Below are positions 17,341 to 26,991 of a stretch of 47,179 nt of DNA, piece by piece (within the stretch, counting starts at the first letter, position 1; each line of letters starts with the position of its first letter). The stretch is from Akkermansia sp. (GTDB lineage: Bacteria; Verrucomicrobiota; Verrucomicrobiia; Verrucomicrobiales; Akkermansiaceae). The notes below the pieces were generated by a model. It was not told the DNA's origin. It saw only the letters and a list, made by a program, of their open reading frames with translations, and searched no databases. A program made the position numbers and the translations under genes. The DNA is taken from positions 1 through 47,179 of the forward strand of contig JAUNRE010000006.1 in assembly GCA_030535795.1 (NCBI GenBank), written 5' to 3'.

Positions 17341-17369
17341 ATAATACTCTTGTATTCATGTGGAGTCAA
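17341..17369 (-). promoter_or_regulatory. Promoter of metY-cysK-thiE-thiM
   Basis: Minus strand TTGACT (17369-17364), 17-bp spacer, TATTAT (17346-17341). Directly upstream (17375-17407) are several T-tracts on this strand that could act as an UP element. Confidence 0.85.
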
Positions 17370-17463
17370 TAGGAAATTAAAAAAAAGACGAAAAAAATAA
17401 AAAAAACAGGCAGGAATGTGAACAAATTCGGCCTTCATGTGCGCTATATATGTAGTAGAAGTC

Positions 17464-18123
17464 ATGAAAATCGTCCTCGTTTCCATCGCCTCGCTTGTTC
17501 TGATATCCTGTTCCGCGCCAGTTGCAGAGACGCAGCCTGCTGCACCATCCACCCCCGTTGTCGGGCGTGAGGTCGAGAATCGGGATGAGGCGTTTGATAA
17601 GCACCGCGCGGGTGAAAACTTAACGCCACCCCACGGGGAGCATGCAAAGGGATGGCTGCGTGTGCTTACCGGCAAGCGCAAGACTGCCGTGTTGCAGGCA
17701 GCTGAAATAAAAGGGACGCCCTATGTGCTGGAAATACAGAAGCGGAGGTCCGAAGACCCGGATGAGGAGGTGTGCGATTATGTCATTTACAACAAGAAAA
17801 CGAAACAGGAAGAGTTGCGTATTTACAGTGGTATCCATTCTAACCCGGCACCGTTTTATGAGTTTTCAACAGCAGCCACGGGGCAGGTGTCGGTGAACAG
17901 AACCGCCGTGTATCTGGCACCGGATGGGCACGGAATGGTAGTCGATGGTTACTGGAATGCCGACCATGAGGAATACGCGCCGTTTTATCTTTCATGGGAA
18001 GGAGGGCAGCTGCATCAGGAGGACGCCATCAGGCAGCCGCTTCCCGACAATGTCGTGGAAGAAGATTGGGAACTGCGTGGCTGGAGTGACAATCGCCCCG
18101 TCTATGGCATGGGACGTCACTGA
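17464..18123 (+). CDS. Lipoprotein of unknown function
   Basis: The 219-residue product begins MKIVLVSIASL and has a lipobox VLISC-SA, followed by a Pro/Ala/Thr-rich linker and a soluble domain of about 170 residues rich in Tyr and Trp. No family is recognised. The ATG at 17464 is chosen because it starts a normal lipoprotein signal; an in-frame ATG at 17437 would add nine residues. The -10-like TATATA at 17445-17450 suggests a very short leader. The next gene has its own promoter. Confidence 0.8.
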   Translation: MKIVLVSIASLVLISCSAPVAETQPAAPSTPVVGREVENRDEAFDKHRAGENLTPPHGEHAKGWLRVLTGKRKTAVLQAAEIKGTPYVLEIQKRRSEDPDEEVCDYVIYNKKTKQEELRIYSGIHSNPAPFYEFSTAATGQVSVNRTAVYLAPDGHGMVVDGYWNADHEEYAPFYLSWEGGQLHQEDAIRQPLPDNVVEEDWELRGWSDNRPVYGMGRH

Positions 18124-18152
18124 AAAAGTACGAAGAATCTCTGATTTCCTGC

Positions 18153-18180
18153 TTGACTCGAATCCGATAACTGATAGAAT
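18153..18180 (+). promoter_or_regulatory. Promoter of the MoxR-DUF58-VWA operon
   Basis: TTGACT (18153-18158), 16-bp spacer and TAGAAT (18175-18180) lie 39 bases before the MoxR ATG. Confidence 0.75.
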
Positions 18181-18219
18181 AAACCCAAGCTCAAGTTTAC
18201 CCCGAAAATCCGGAATATC

Positions 18220-19191
18220 ATGAAACCATCACCCGAAGAAGCCTGGAAGGAACTGCAAGGTACCATCCGAGACATCCGAACCGAAGCCGCCCGCGTTGTT
18301 GTGGGGCAGGAGAATGTAGTGGAACAAATGCTTGCTGCACTGCTGTGCCGTGGTCACTGTCTGTTGGTGGGCGTGCCCGGTCTGGCTAAGACTCTGCTGG
18401 TATCGACACTGGGTCAGGTGCTGGGGCTCAACTTCCGCCGCATCCAGTTCACGCCGGATCTCATGCCGACCGACATTGTGGGTAGCGAGATTCTGCAGGG
18501 CAGCACCGATGGGAGCCGCCATTTCGAGTTCGTGCCGGGGCCGGTGTTCACCAACCTGCTCCTGGCCGATGAAATTAACCGCACTCCGCCCAAAACTCAG
18601 GCCGCACTGCTGGAGGCCATGCAGGAGAAGCAGGTGACGGTGGCCGGTACCACGCGAAACCTCAGCGAGCCGTTCATTGTGTATGCCACCCAGAACCCCG
18701 TGGAGCACGAAGGTACCTACCCCCTGCCGGAAGCTCAGCTCGACCGCTTCTTCTTCCAGATTAACATCGATTATCCCTCCCCCGCAGAGGAGGAGGAAAT
18801 CCTGCGCCGCACGGCCGGGCTTACCATGCCGTCTGCCAAAGCTCTGCTGGATGCCGAAAAGGTGCAGCAGATGCAGCTCGCCGTGACGCAAGTGCCGGTG
18901 CCGGATGATGTGTACAGCCTCATTGTGCGCCTGGTGCAGAGCACGCGTCCTGAGAATCCCCAGGCGCCTGATATGGTGAAGAAATACGTGTCCTGCGGCG
19001 CCGGTCCCCGTGCCGGGCAGTGCCTGTTGGCAGCCGCGCGCGCCATGGCTCTGCTGCGCGGCCGTGTCAGCGTGAGTCCTGCCGAAGTGAAGGCCGTGCT
19101 GCATCCCGTGTTGCGCCACCGTCTTATCCCCAACTATACCGCCACCGGCGAGGGGGTGAGCATGGAGCGCGTGATTGATAGCCTGATGTAA
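18220..19191 (+). CDS. MoxR-family AAA+ ATPase
   Basis: The 323-residue ATPase has Walker A GVPGLAKT (51-58), where Ala replaces the usual Gly before Lys as is common in this subfamily, and Walker B LLADEINR (113-120). TPPKTQAALLEAMQEKQV and YATQNPVEHEGTYPLPEAQ, the family's most typical stretches, follow. The C-terminal lid domain spans about 230-323. MoxR ATPases work as chaperones for VWA-domain partners, and such partners follow directly here. The gap to the next gene is 19 bases. Confidence 0.95.
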   Translation: MKPSPEEAWKELQGTIRDIRTEAARVVVGQENVVEQMLAALLCRGHCLLVGVPGLAKTLLVSTLGQVLGLNFRRIQFTPDLMPTDIVGSEILQGSTDGSRHFEFVPGPVFTNLLLADEINRTPPKTQAALLEAMQEKQVTVAGTTRNLSEPFIVYATQNPVEHEGTYPLPEAQLDRFFFQINIDYPSPAEEEEILRRTAGLTMPSAKALLDAEKVQQMQLAVTQVPVPDDVYSLIVRLVQSTRPENPQAPDMVKKYVSCGAGPRAGQCLLAAARAMALLRGRVSVSPAEVKAVLHPVLRHRLIPNYTATGEGVSMERVIDSLM

Positions 19192-19210
19192 CCTACTGCC
19201 CCTGCTGCTC

Positions 19211-20089
19211 ATGGCTCAAGCCCCGACGATACTGCGCCCCGAGGACATGGCACGACTGGCGAACTATCGCTTTGCCGTGCGCATGATGGCGGAAGGCTGG
19301 TTGAGCGGGCACCACCGTGCCAAGGGGCGCGGCAGCAGCAGCGATTTCCTGGAGTACCGTGCATACGCCCCCGGTGATGACCCCCGACTCATCGACTGGC
19401 GTGTTTTTGCCCGCACGGACAGGTTGCAGCTCAAAACATTCGAGCACGAAACCCACCTGGAGTGCCACTTGTTCGTGGACAGCTCGGCTTCCATGGGCTT
19501 CCGTGAGCAGGGGCCTGTCAGTAAGCTGGAGTACGCCTCGCACTTTGCGGCTTGTATTGCCTGGCTTGTCGTGCGCGGAAACGACCGCGTGTCGCTCCAG
19601 CTTTTTGACGAACAGGTGCGCCATTATCTGCCGCCCGGCTCGACAACGGCGCATCTTAACCGTTGCCTCAGCCTGTTGGAACATAACACCCCCGGCGCTA
19701 AAACGGATTTGCCGCAGGCGCTGGAGCAGGCACGCGGCTTTGTGCAACGCCCCGGTACGCTGGTGATTGTGAGCGATTTCCTGTGCGACCCGGCGTCCTT
19801 GCAGGCAGCTCTCAATCCCTACCTTCACCGTGGCTGCAAGGTGGTGCTGGTGCAGGTGCTTGATGCCGGTGAGTTGTCGCTGGGCGGGCAGGGGCTGGCT
19901 CGCTTTGTGGATATGGAAACCGGCGAGCGTGTCGTCTGCAACCCCGATGACCTGAACCGCGCTTACACCGAAGCCATGCGCGCCCGCCGTCGGCAGTTGC
20001 ATGCCATGGCTGCCTCGCGCGGGATGATTTACCTGACCGCCCGCACGGATGAATCCTTTTACCCCCTCTTTGATGCCCTCGCACGATGA
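19211..20089 (+). CDS. DUF58 domain protein (MoxR partner)
   Basis: This 292-residue protein contains the DUF58 core DFLEYRAYAPGDDPRLIDW (45-63) and an embedded VWA-like fold with the metal-site motif FVDSSASMGF (88-97). There is no membrane helix, unlike many relatives, so it is probably cytoplasmic. DUF58 proteins are regularly encoded next to MoxR ATPases and are thought to be their clients. It overlaps the next gene by 4 bases (ATGA). Confidence 0.92.
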   Translation: MAQAPTILRPEDMARLANYRFAVRMMAEGWLSGHHRAKGRGSSSDFLEYRAYAPGDDPRLIDWRVFARTDRLQLKTFEHETHLECHLFVDSSASMGFREQGPVSKLEYASHFAACIAWLVVRGNDRVSLQLFDEQVRHYLPPGSTTAHLNRCLSLLEHNTPGAKTDLPQALEQARGFVQRPGTLVIVSDFLCDPASLQAALNPYLHRGCKVVLVQVLDAGELSLGGQGLARFVDMETGERVVCNPDDLNRAYTEAMRARRRQLHAMAASRGMIYLTARTDESFYPLFDALAR

Positions 20090-22122
20090 ACCTGAGCTTC
20101 GATAACCCGACCTGGTGGCTGCTGGCTGCTGCTTTGGTGCCCTTGGTGGTGCACCTGGTGGCGCGTACCCGTCCGAAAGAGCGGCGTTTCAGCTCTGTTC
20201 AGTTGTTGCAGGAGCTGGTGCGTCTTCAGGCGCGGCGCGCCCGGCCGAAGGATTGGCTGGTATTGTTGCTGCGCACGCTGCTGTGCGCCTGTATTGCCGG
20301 GGCTTTCCTGTTGCCGCACATTGGTGGCGATGCCGAGGGCGATAGCGGCCGTGCCGTGGTTATTGTGCTGGATAACACCGCCTCGATGGGGGCGGCAGAC
20401 GGCCAGCAGGTGCGCATGAACAGGGCGCTGGAGGTCGCGCAGGCGGCCGTGCAGTCGCTTTCTCGGGCAGACCGTGCCAATCTGCTCACTCTGGCCGGGT
20501 ATCCTCATTTCCTGTTCGACCGTCCCGAGAGCGCTCGCCCCATGTTGCTGCGCGAATTAGCGCGCACGCAGAGCCGCCCGGCTGCTTCGGCGGGTGTTGC
20601 CGAGGCGCTGGCTGCGGCTCGGCGCCAGCTGGAGACGGTTGCCGGCGGTGCGAGCGGGCAGGTGTTGCTCATTTCTGACTTCCAGACCTCCACAATGCAG
20701 GAGGCCGTGGCCGAAATGGCTGATGATGAAAAGCTTTGCTGCGTGAATGTGGCTCAGACCCGGGCTGTGGAAAATACTACAATCGACTCCATGGCGCTCA
20801 CCCCGGCTAAGCCGCTGCCGGGGCAGAAGGTGACGCTCACGGTGGCCTTGCAGCACAGGCAGGGCGCGGTGGAGCGAGAGGGCGTCGTGCCGCTCAGTGT
20901 GACCCTTTCGGCTGGCAATCTGCGCTTGTCTCAGCCTTGCGAGGTGCCTTGCGGCGGGCGTTCGTCGGTGCGCTTTGAGCTGACGGCTCCACAGGAGGGC
21001 GGGGATTGGCTGCTGACGGCTCGCACGGAGGCGGATGCCTTCCCCGGGGATAATACCCGATACCTGGTCGTGCCGGTGGCGGAGAAGCTGGATTGTTTGG
21101 CCATCGCGGCTGACCGCGCGCACCTGGGCTTCATGCTCAGAGCGTTGGAAAATATACCCTTCCTGCACACGCTGTACTTGCCCTCATTGCCTGAGACCGC
21201 GGCGGATTTTGTGGTGTGGCATGCCCCCACGGCGGCAGATGCGCCGGCCATCCGTGAGCGCTTGGAGGCGGGGGAGACGGTGCTGATTGTCCCGGATTTT
21301 GTGAAAGATACCGCCCTGATGCCGCTGTTGCAGGCGCAGGATGGCGACATCGCCGGGGAGCTGCGTACCGATGGAGGACATTGGAAAACGCAATTGACTT
21401 CTGCGGAAGATGAGTCGTTCTCGATTTTCGGCACGGAGGCTCTGGCCGGGTGGACGCAAGAGGGCGTTTACCGCCGCCTCGGCTCCGACATCGGGAAAGT
21501 TGTGTCGGGTGCTCGCGTGCTGATGAGTTATCCGCCGGATGAGGAAGAGTCTCAGCCGGTACCGGCGCTGGTGCGTCGTGCGGTGGGGCGCGGGGAGCTG
21601 TTGATATGGAACATGCCGGTCACGGCGCGCGATAGCCGCCAGGGCTTCTCGCCCCTGTACCTGCCGCTGCTGGCGGAGCAGTTGTTGCATACCCGTGGCA
21701 GCGCTGATGAGGCGGAGCCTGTCGCCGGGCTGGATTACCTGCAATTTGTGCCTCCCGTGGGGGTGAGCGCTCAGGAGGTGCGCCTGCTGAATGCAGCCGG
21801 CGACTCGCTGCCGATTGCCGTGCGCAATAACTCGGTGCGCTGTGAGCAGGTGGCCGAACCCGGCGTTTACCGCTGGGTGGTTGGTGAACGTGTGCTGTGT
21901 ACCGTTGCCGTGAACTTCCCGCGTGAGGAATCCGACCTACGCTTTTTCACGCCCGAGGTAGCGGGCGAGCTGCTCAGCGCGCAAGAAGCCGTGCAAGGCG
22001 GCACGTTGGCTGCCCGTGTACCGCTGTGGCCCTGGCTGTTGGCCGCTGCGTTCCTTTTCTTTGTGCTAGAACTCCTTATCTGCCGCCCGACTCGGGCTGC
22101 GCAACGTCCATCGGTATCATGA
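20086..22122 (+). CDS. BatA-type membrane protein with VWA domain
   Basis: The 678-residue protein begins with an aerotolerance-regulator (BatA) N-terminal region: a first helix at about 10-26, then VHLVARTRPKERRFSSVQLL, then a second helix (58-77). A VWA domain follows with LDNTASM at 95-101; Thr occupies one DxSxS Ser position. About 400 extracytoplasmic residues come next, including a BatA/GATase-like region. A C-terminal helix (VPLWPWLLAAAFLFFVLELL) is followed by a short basic tail. The stop overlaps the next start (ATGATG). It is likely a MoxR-dependent envelope assembly component. Confidence 0.88.
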   Translation: MNLSFDNPTWWLLAAALVPLVVHLVARTRPKERRFSSVQLLQELVRLQARRARPKDWLVLLLRTLLCACIAGAFLLPHIGGDAEGDSGRAVVIVLDNTASMGAADGQQVRMNRALEVAQAAVQSLSRADRANLLTLAGYPHFLFDRPESARPMLLRELARTQSRPAASAGVAEALAAARRQLETVAGGASGQVLLISDFQTSTMQEAVAEMADDEKLCCVNVAQTRAVENTTIDSMALTPAKPLPGQKVTLTVALQHRQGAVEREGVVPLSVTLSAGNLRLSQPCEVPCGGRSSVRFELTAPQEGGDWLLTARTEADAFPGDNTRYLVVPVAEKLDCLAIAADRAHLGFMLRALENIPFLHTLYLPSLPETAADFVVWHAPTAADAPAIRERLEAGETVLIVPDFVKDTALMPLLQAQDGDIAGELRTDGGHWKTQLTSAEDESFSIFGTEALAGWTQEGVYRRLGSDIGKVVSGARVLMSYPPDEEESQPVPALVRRAVGRGELLIWNMPVTARDSRQGFSPLYLPLLAEQLLHTRGSADEAEPVAGLDYLQFVPPVGVSAQEVRLLNAAGDSLPIAVRNNSVRCEQVAEPGVYRWVVGERVLCTVAVNFPREESDLRFFTPEVAGELLSAQEAVQGGTLAARVPLWPWLLAAAFLFFVLELLICRPTRAAQRPSVS

Positions 22123-24311
22123 TGCTGCAACCCATACTTCCGCTTCCTGTGCTGGTCCCCATAGCGCTTGTCGTGTTGGGGCTCATCGGCTGGTTGTGTG
22201 CCTCGGCCTGTGCGCGTCTTTCTCTTCGACTGCGGGTGTTGTGTGTGCTGCTGGCTTTGCTGGCTGCGTCCGGTGGTGTGGTGCTGCTACTCAATCCGGG
22301 GCATGTGGAGCAACGCCCATCTCCCAATGCGCCTGTCTGGGTGGTGGGGGCGGATGTATCGGCCTCCATGGCTTCTCCTGTGCGCGATGACCCCGGGGCT
22401 GAGCCTCGCTCGGCCGTGGCTGCGCGTGTGGTGCAGCGCCTGGCCGGGTTCCCGCAGCGCGATGTCCGCTGGCTGGCGCTGGCCGAGGATGCCCGCACGC
22501 TCACCGATGCCGGGCAATTAGCCGCTCTGCCTGCTGCCGGCCGCAGCTCTGCTGTCATGGCGGCCATGGCCGGAGGTATTGAGACATTGCGCCGCAGCGG
22601 TCGTACCGTGGCGGGCGCTGTGCTGATAACAGATGGGCGTGACACTCGCCCCCGCGCACTCCAACAGCTTATTTCCCGTGCCGGTGCGGCCGGTTGCCCC
22701 GTGCATACCGTACCGTTGGGAAGCACCTGGCAGGCGGCGGATTTGCGCGTTACCTCACCGCATCCTTTCGTTATGGCGTATCCCGGGGTGGAAACACATC
22801 TGGCCGCTACGGTCAGCAATACCCGTATGGGCTCCCGCCAGTTGCAGGTGGAGCTGTTGGATGCTGAGGGGAACATCCTTCAGCAGCAGACACTCAACCT
22901 CGCCGATGGCGAGAGCCGCTCCGTCTCGTTCTCCCGCAAGGCTCAGGCCGGGGAGTATTTCATACGCGTCAGCCCACAGCAGGGCGAGAGCCGCGAGGAT
23001 AACAACACCGCCCGTATTACGGTGCGCGCCGTCAACTCGCGCATACGCGTTTTCCTGGCAGAGGGTTCTCCCTATTGGGATAGCAAGTTCCTGGCTCAGT
23101 ACCTGCGCGAGCAGTCGGTGTTCGATGTGCGTTCCGTGCACCGCTTGAGCGAAAAACGCTTCTACCATATCAACACCGGGGATGATGACGCCACCCCGAC
23201 TGAAACACCCGGCATGCCCACCACCGCCGAAAAACTGGCCGGGTACGATATCGTGGTGCTGGGTAAGGGCATGGAGCGCCTGATGGATGCCGCTGCCGTG
23301 CAGGCGCTGAGAGCGTGGGTGAGTGAGCAGGGCGGCATTCTGGTGCTGTCCCGCGGGCGCTGCTATGGCGGCCGTCTGGAGGGCATGGAGGAGATGGAGC
23401 CTTTCGTGTGGGGCAGCCGGGCCGATGCGGCGGAATATCGTCTTGCTCCGGCGCAGGATGGCCTCAGCTCCGGCTTGTTCGGTACGGTGTTGCCCGGCGG
23501 GGAGCATGAGGTGTGGGGCTCGCTTCCTGCGCTGGATGATGTGTGGGCTGTGCAGGAGAATCGCCCGGGCACCCGTGTGCTGGCTGCGACGGAGGGGGGC
23601 AATACCCCCATGCTCGGTATCATGCGCCTGGGCTTGGGCGCCGTGGCCTGTCTGAATGGAGAAGGCCTTTGGAAGTGGGATTTTTACCCTGATGCCCGCA
23701 ACCACGGCAACATGTACCGCGAGTTCTGGCGGCGTTTCCTGCCGTGGGTGCAGACTGCGGCAGAGTTCATGCCGGGTTTTGACCTTTCGCTGCATGTGGA
23801 TCGAGCCGATGTGCAGGAGGGGGAGGCTTTCACCTGCTTGCTGGGCTGGCGCGGCATGGGGCGCCCTGCTGCCGTGCAGGTGCAGGCGGTGAATCTGGCA
23901 GATGGCCGCGTGGTGGCTGAGCACGCCGCCGTGTTGCGTCCCTCGGCTTCGATTCCTCGCTGGGAGTGTGCCTTTGAGCCCTTGCCGCCCGGCGAATACC
24001 TGCTGCGCGCCGTGGCGGAGGGGACACCCTCGCCCGAGTGTCGTCTGCGGGTGCGTGCTTTGCCCACGGAGGCGGATAATCTGAATGCCGACCCGGAAAT
24101 GGCTACCCGCATTGCCGAAGCCACGGGCGGGCTTGTGCTGCCCCCGGAGCTGACGGACGAGCAGTTGGCTGCCGTATTTGCCATGCCGGCCGGCGTCAGC
24201 ACCACGGAAGATGTTTATTGCCCGCTCTGGGCTGAATGGCAGGTGCTTGCCACTATGGCAGGTTGCCTGGGGTTCCTTTGGTACATACGCAGAAGAAAGG
24301 GCTTGTTGTGA
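22119..24311 (+). CDS. VWA-domain membrane protein with GATase-like region
   Basis: The 730-residue product starts at one of two adjacent ATGs (22119 or 22122), overlapping the upstream stop. It has two N-terminal helices (about 8-28 and 38-58), then a VWA domain with an intact DVSAS metal site (79-83) and TDGRDT. A long extracytoplasmic section follows, with a glutamine-amidotransferase-like segment around YDIVVLGKGMERLMD. A single C-terminal helix ends in the basic IRRRKG. Planctomycete and verrucomicrobial MoxR clusters usually contain such a second VWA protein. The following gene starts inside its stop codon (GTGA). Confidence 0.88.
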   Translation: MMLQPILPLPVLVPIALVVLGLIGWLCASACARLSLRLRVLCVLLALLAASGGVVLLLNPGHVEQRPSPNAPVWVVGADVSASMASPVRDDPGAEPRSAVAARVVQRLAGFPQRDVRWLALAEDARTLTDAGQLAALPAAGRSSAVMAAMAGGIETLRRSGRTVAGAVLITDGRDTRPRALQQLISRAGAAGCPVHTVPLGSTWQAADLRVTSPHPFVMAYPGVETHLAATVSNTRMGSRQLQVELLDAEGNILQQQTLNLADGESRSVSFSRKAQAGEYFIRVSPQQGESREDNNTARITVRAVNSRIRVFLAEGSPYWDSKFLAQYLREQSVFDVRSVHRLSEKRFYHINTGDDDATPTETPGMPTTAEKLAGYDIVVLGKGMERLMDAAAVQALRAWVSEQGGILVLSRGRCYGGRLEGMEEMEPFVWGSRADAAEYRLAPAQDGLSSGLFGTVLPGGEHEVWGSLPALDDVWAVQENRPGTRVLAATEGGNTPMLGIMRLGLGAVACLNGEGLWKWDFYPDARNHGNMYREFWRRFLPWVQTAAEFMPGFDLSLHVDRADVQEGEAFTCLLGWRGMGRPAAVQVQAVNLADGRVVAEHAAVLRPSASIPRWECAFEPLPPGEYLLRAVAEGTPSPECRLRVRALPTEADNLNADPEMATRIAEATGGLVLPPELTDEQLAAVFAMPAGVSTTEDVYCPLWAEWQVLATMAGCLGFLWYIRRRKGLL

Positions 24312-26989
24312 GAAAATTCCGCACAGAACTGAGAAATGCTCGTCTGGCGTGCTTTGTGGCGCAGCTGGCATGCGGGCTGGGATGGTGGGCTGCCGGCCTG
24401 TTGCTGCTGGCTGTTCTGGCTGCGCTGACGGATTGGGCGTTTGTCCTGAGCGATGAGGCGCGCGAGGGGGTGCGCCAGGGCTTCGCTGTCGGCGGTGCCT
24501 GCCTGCTTTTGCCGGTCTTGTGGCAGGCTTGGCGCACAGCTCTGCGGCTGCCCGCCGAGCTCGATGCGCTGAATGATGACCCGCGCCGCACGGTGAGCTG
24601 TGCCTTGCACATGCCGGCCACGCAGGACTCTGACTTGGCCGGGTGGCTGGCCGGACAGGCCTTGCAACAGGCCTCCGCCGCCGTGAAACGCGCGCGCCGT
24701 CATTCCCCGGCCTTGAAGCGCTGGCTCTTTGCTTTGCTGGTGCCGGCTCTTTCGGCGGCTGTGCTCATTGGCCTCTACAGTGCCTCACCCGCTGCTTTCA
24801 GCACATTGGCGGCTCGCTTGCTGCAACCGCATCGTGATGTGCCTCCTTACTCGCCCTATCATTTTATCCTGCAGCCTTCCAAGCCGCAGGTACACTATGG
24901 GGAAGACCTGGCACTTTCCTGCCGTATTGAGGGCGGGGAGCTGCCCCCGGCGGAGGTGTGCCTGCTGCTGCGCGTGCCGGGCATGCCTGTGCAGCAATTA
25001 CCCACCTTTACGGCGCAGGACGGCAGCCGCGTGAGGGTGCTGGAGAAGGTGACTGCTCCCTGCGATATTGCTTTTGCTACGGCTGATGGGCGTGCCCGCA
25101 GCCATTTTGTACCTGTCACGGTGAACTACAGCCCCCGCATCCTTTCCGGGCGGGCTGTTATCACGCCGCTGCCTTATACAGGCGAAGCGGAGAAGCAGGT
25201 GCCGCTCGGCGGAAATGAGGTGCTTGTGCCCGATGGCGGTACCGTGCGTTTTGAGCTGACTTGCAGCACCGATATTGCCCGCGCCTACGGCCTGTTCACC
25301 CCTGCCGGGCAGACCACTCCCCAGCGCCTGCAAGGCTCTGTGCAGGGGAAGACGGTGAGCTTGAGCATGCCGGTGCGCAGCCCCGGTACCTTGTCCATGC
25401 AGGTGGTTGATGCCGCCGGTCGCGAGGCCGATGCCCCCGTGCAGACCCGCCTGTCCGTCCTGCCCGATATGCCGCCGTCTGTCACGGTGAAGAAACCGGA
25501 GGACGGCTCCTACCTGGTGGTCGGGCATCCGCTGGAGGTGGAGGTACAGGCCGAGGATGATTATGGCCTGAGCCGTTTCTCGCTCTTCAAGGCACTGGCT
25601 CCCTACCGCCAGCATGGCGTGAGCGTGTTGCAAGCGCCCCCCCGCACGCAGACATTTGCGTATACATACGATACCGCCGCTCTCTGCCTGAAACCGGGTG
25701 ATAAACTGGAGCTGCGGTCCGAGGTGGGGGATGATAATCCCTTCCGCTTCAACATCGTCTCTTCGCCCACCACCACCGTGCAGGTGATTTCTGCCGAGGA
25801 CTATGCCGCAATCCTGCAAATGGAACTCACCTACAACGAGTTTCTGGCTCGCTATGAGGCGCTGGAGGATGCGCTCGATGCTGCCAGGCGCGCGCTCGAA
25901 GCAGGCGATACAGAAGCCGCGCGCGGGGCGATGGAGCAAGCTGCAGAGCTGGCGCGCACCTTCGCCAAGGATTTCCCCGTTTTTGATATGGACGGCGAGC
26001 TCTCCTCCCTGTCGGCCAAGCTGGCCAATGTGTTGGAGGAGAATCTGCGTCAGCTCTCCGCCATTCCGGCGGAGGCTACACCGGAACAACGTCGCGAGGC
26101 AACGCAGCAGATGCTCGAACGCCTCAATGGCCAGGCGGCCGAGCTGGCGCCGCAGACCCGCGAAGCCCGGTTGGTGGCGCTGCTGGCACGGGCGGCAGAG
26201 GCGCAGCAGCGCTTCATGCAGTTGGTGCAGAGCCAGCAGCTCATGGAAAGCACCTTCCGTCGCTTCATGGATGAGTTCGGCGCGGCTTCCACCTCCGAGC
26301 CCGGGCGCCTGGAGGGACTCGGGGCAGAGCAATCCGGCATCATGCATGAATATGTGGCCTGGGAGGAATCGCTCAGCCCGCTGCTGGAGGAACTGGGGCA
26401 ATACGAGGAATTGCGCCCTATGTACCAGCAGATTTTTGCCATGCGACATGCCTGCGAGCAGGCCGGTGTCGAGGGGCTGATGGATCAGGCCGCGGCTGAG
26501 GCCGAGGCTCACCACCCGGCAGATGCCCATTCCTATGCCGCCAAAGCCCTGGCAGCCATGCGAGAGCTGCTGCAGAAGGAGTGCTCCCAAGGAAGCTGCA
26601 ACAATGCCTCCGAACAATGCCGCAATGCCATGGGAAGCTCCGCCGGCAATACCCTGCAACAGCTCCTCAACGCCATGAAAGGCAACAAGGATAGCGCCGG
26701 ACCGAGACCCGGGCACGGCACCGGCAGTGGCAATGGTACTTCTGCCCGCCCGAACCCCCGCGGCGGGCAACTCATGGGGCCGAGCCGTTCGCGTATGCGC
26801 GGCGCGGCAGGCCGGGGTAAGGCGCCGGCTAACAGCAAGGGCAACTCTGCCTCATCGCCGCAGCAGAACTCGCCTCAGCATCGCGCGGTGGGCTCGCCGT
26901 CCGGCAACACTGCCAGCTATCCCGATGCCGTGCCCGAGCAGGTGCCGCCCGCTTATAGAGATGCTGTTCGTTCCTATTTTACCTATTGA
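24308..26989 (+). CDS. Large three-helix membrane protein of the MoxR cluster (DUF4175-like)
   Basis: The 893-residue protein starts at GTG 24308, overlapping the previous stop (GTGA). An ATG start at 24236 would lie deep in the upstream gene. Hydrophobic helices are at about 18-45, 58-77 and 138-158. Ig-like beta segments occupy roughly 170-470. A long Glu/Ala/Gln-rich helical, probably coiled-coil, region spans 500-760. A low-complexity Gly/Ser/Asn/Pro/Arg tail begins near 790. Layout resembles DUF4175 proteins of such clusters, but I am not certain of the family. The tail ends in a conserved-looking PEQVPPAYRDAVRSYF. Confidence 0.8.
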   Translation: MRKFRTELRNARLACFVAQLACGLGWWAAGLLLLAVLAALTDWAFVLSDEAREGVRQGFAVGGACLLLPVLWQAWRTALRLPAELDALNDDPRRTVSCALHMPATQDSDLAGWLAGQALQQASAAVKRARRHSPALKRWLFALLVPALSAAVLIGLYSASPAAFSTLAARLLQPHRDVPPYSPYHFILQPSKPQVHYGEDLALSCRIEGGELPPAEVCLLLRVPGMPVQQLPTFTAQDGSRVRVLEKVTAPCDIAFATADGRARSHFVPVTVNYSPRILSGRAVITPLPYTGEAEKQVPLGGNEVLVPDGGTVRFELTCSTDIARAYGLFTPAGQTTPQRLQGSVQGKTVSLSMPVRSPGTLSMQVVDAAGREADAPVQTRLSVLPDMPPSVTVKKPEDGSYLVVGHPLEVEVQAEDDYGLSRFSLFKALAPYRQHGVSVLQAPPRTQTFAYTYDTAALCLKPGDKLELRSEVGDDNPFRFNIVSSPTTTVQVISAEDYAAILQMELTYNEFLARYEALEDALDAARRALEAGDTEAARGAMEQAAELARTFAKDFPVFDMDGELSSLSAKLANVLEENLRQLSAIPAEATPEQRREATQQMLERLNGQAAELAPQTREARLVALLARAAEAQQRFMQLVQSQQLMESTFRRFMDEFGAASTSEPGRLEGLGAEQSGIMHEYVAWEESLSPLLEELGQYEELRPMYQQIFAMRHACEQAGVEGLMDQAAAEAEAHHPADAHSYAAKALAAMRELLQKECSQGSCNNASEQCRNAMGSSAGNTLQQLLNAMKGNKDSAGPRPGHGTGSGNGTSARPNPRGGQLMGPSRSRMRGAAGRGKAPANSKGNSASSPQQNSPQHRAVGSPSGNTASYPDAVPEQVPPAYRDAVRSYFTY

Positions 26990-26991
26990 TT

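Noticed and set aside
17305-17463. A SAM or TPP riboswitch before metY
   Set aside because: The leader is only about 30 bases after the predicted start and holds a palindrome, too short for either aptamer.
24998-26770. A 590-codon minus-strand frame inside the MoxR operon, with a similar one at 22755-24371
   Set aside because: Both are antisense to VWA/three-helix membrane protein genes and show no recognisable protein features.
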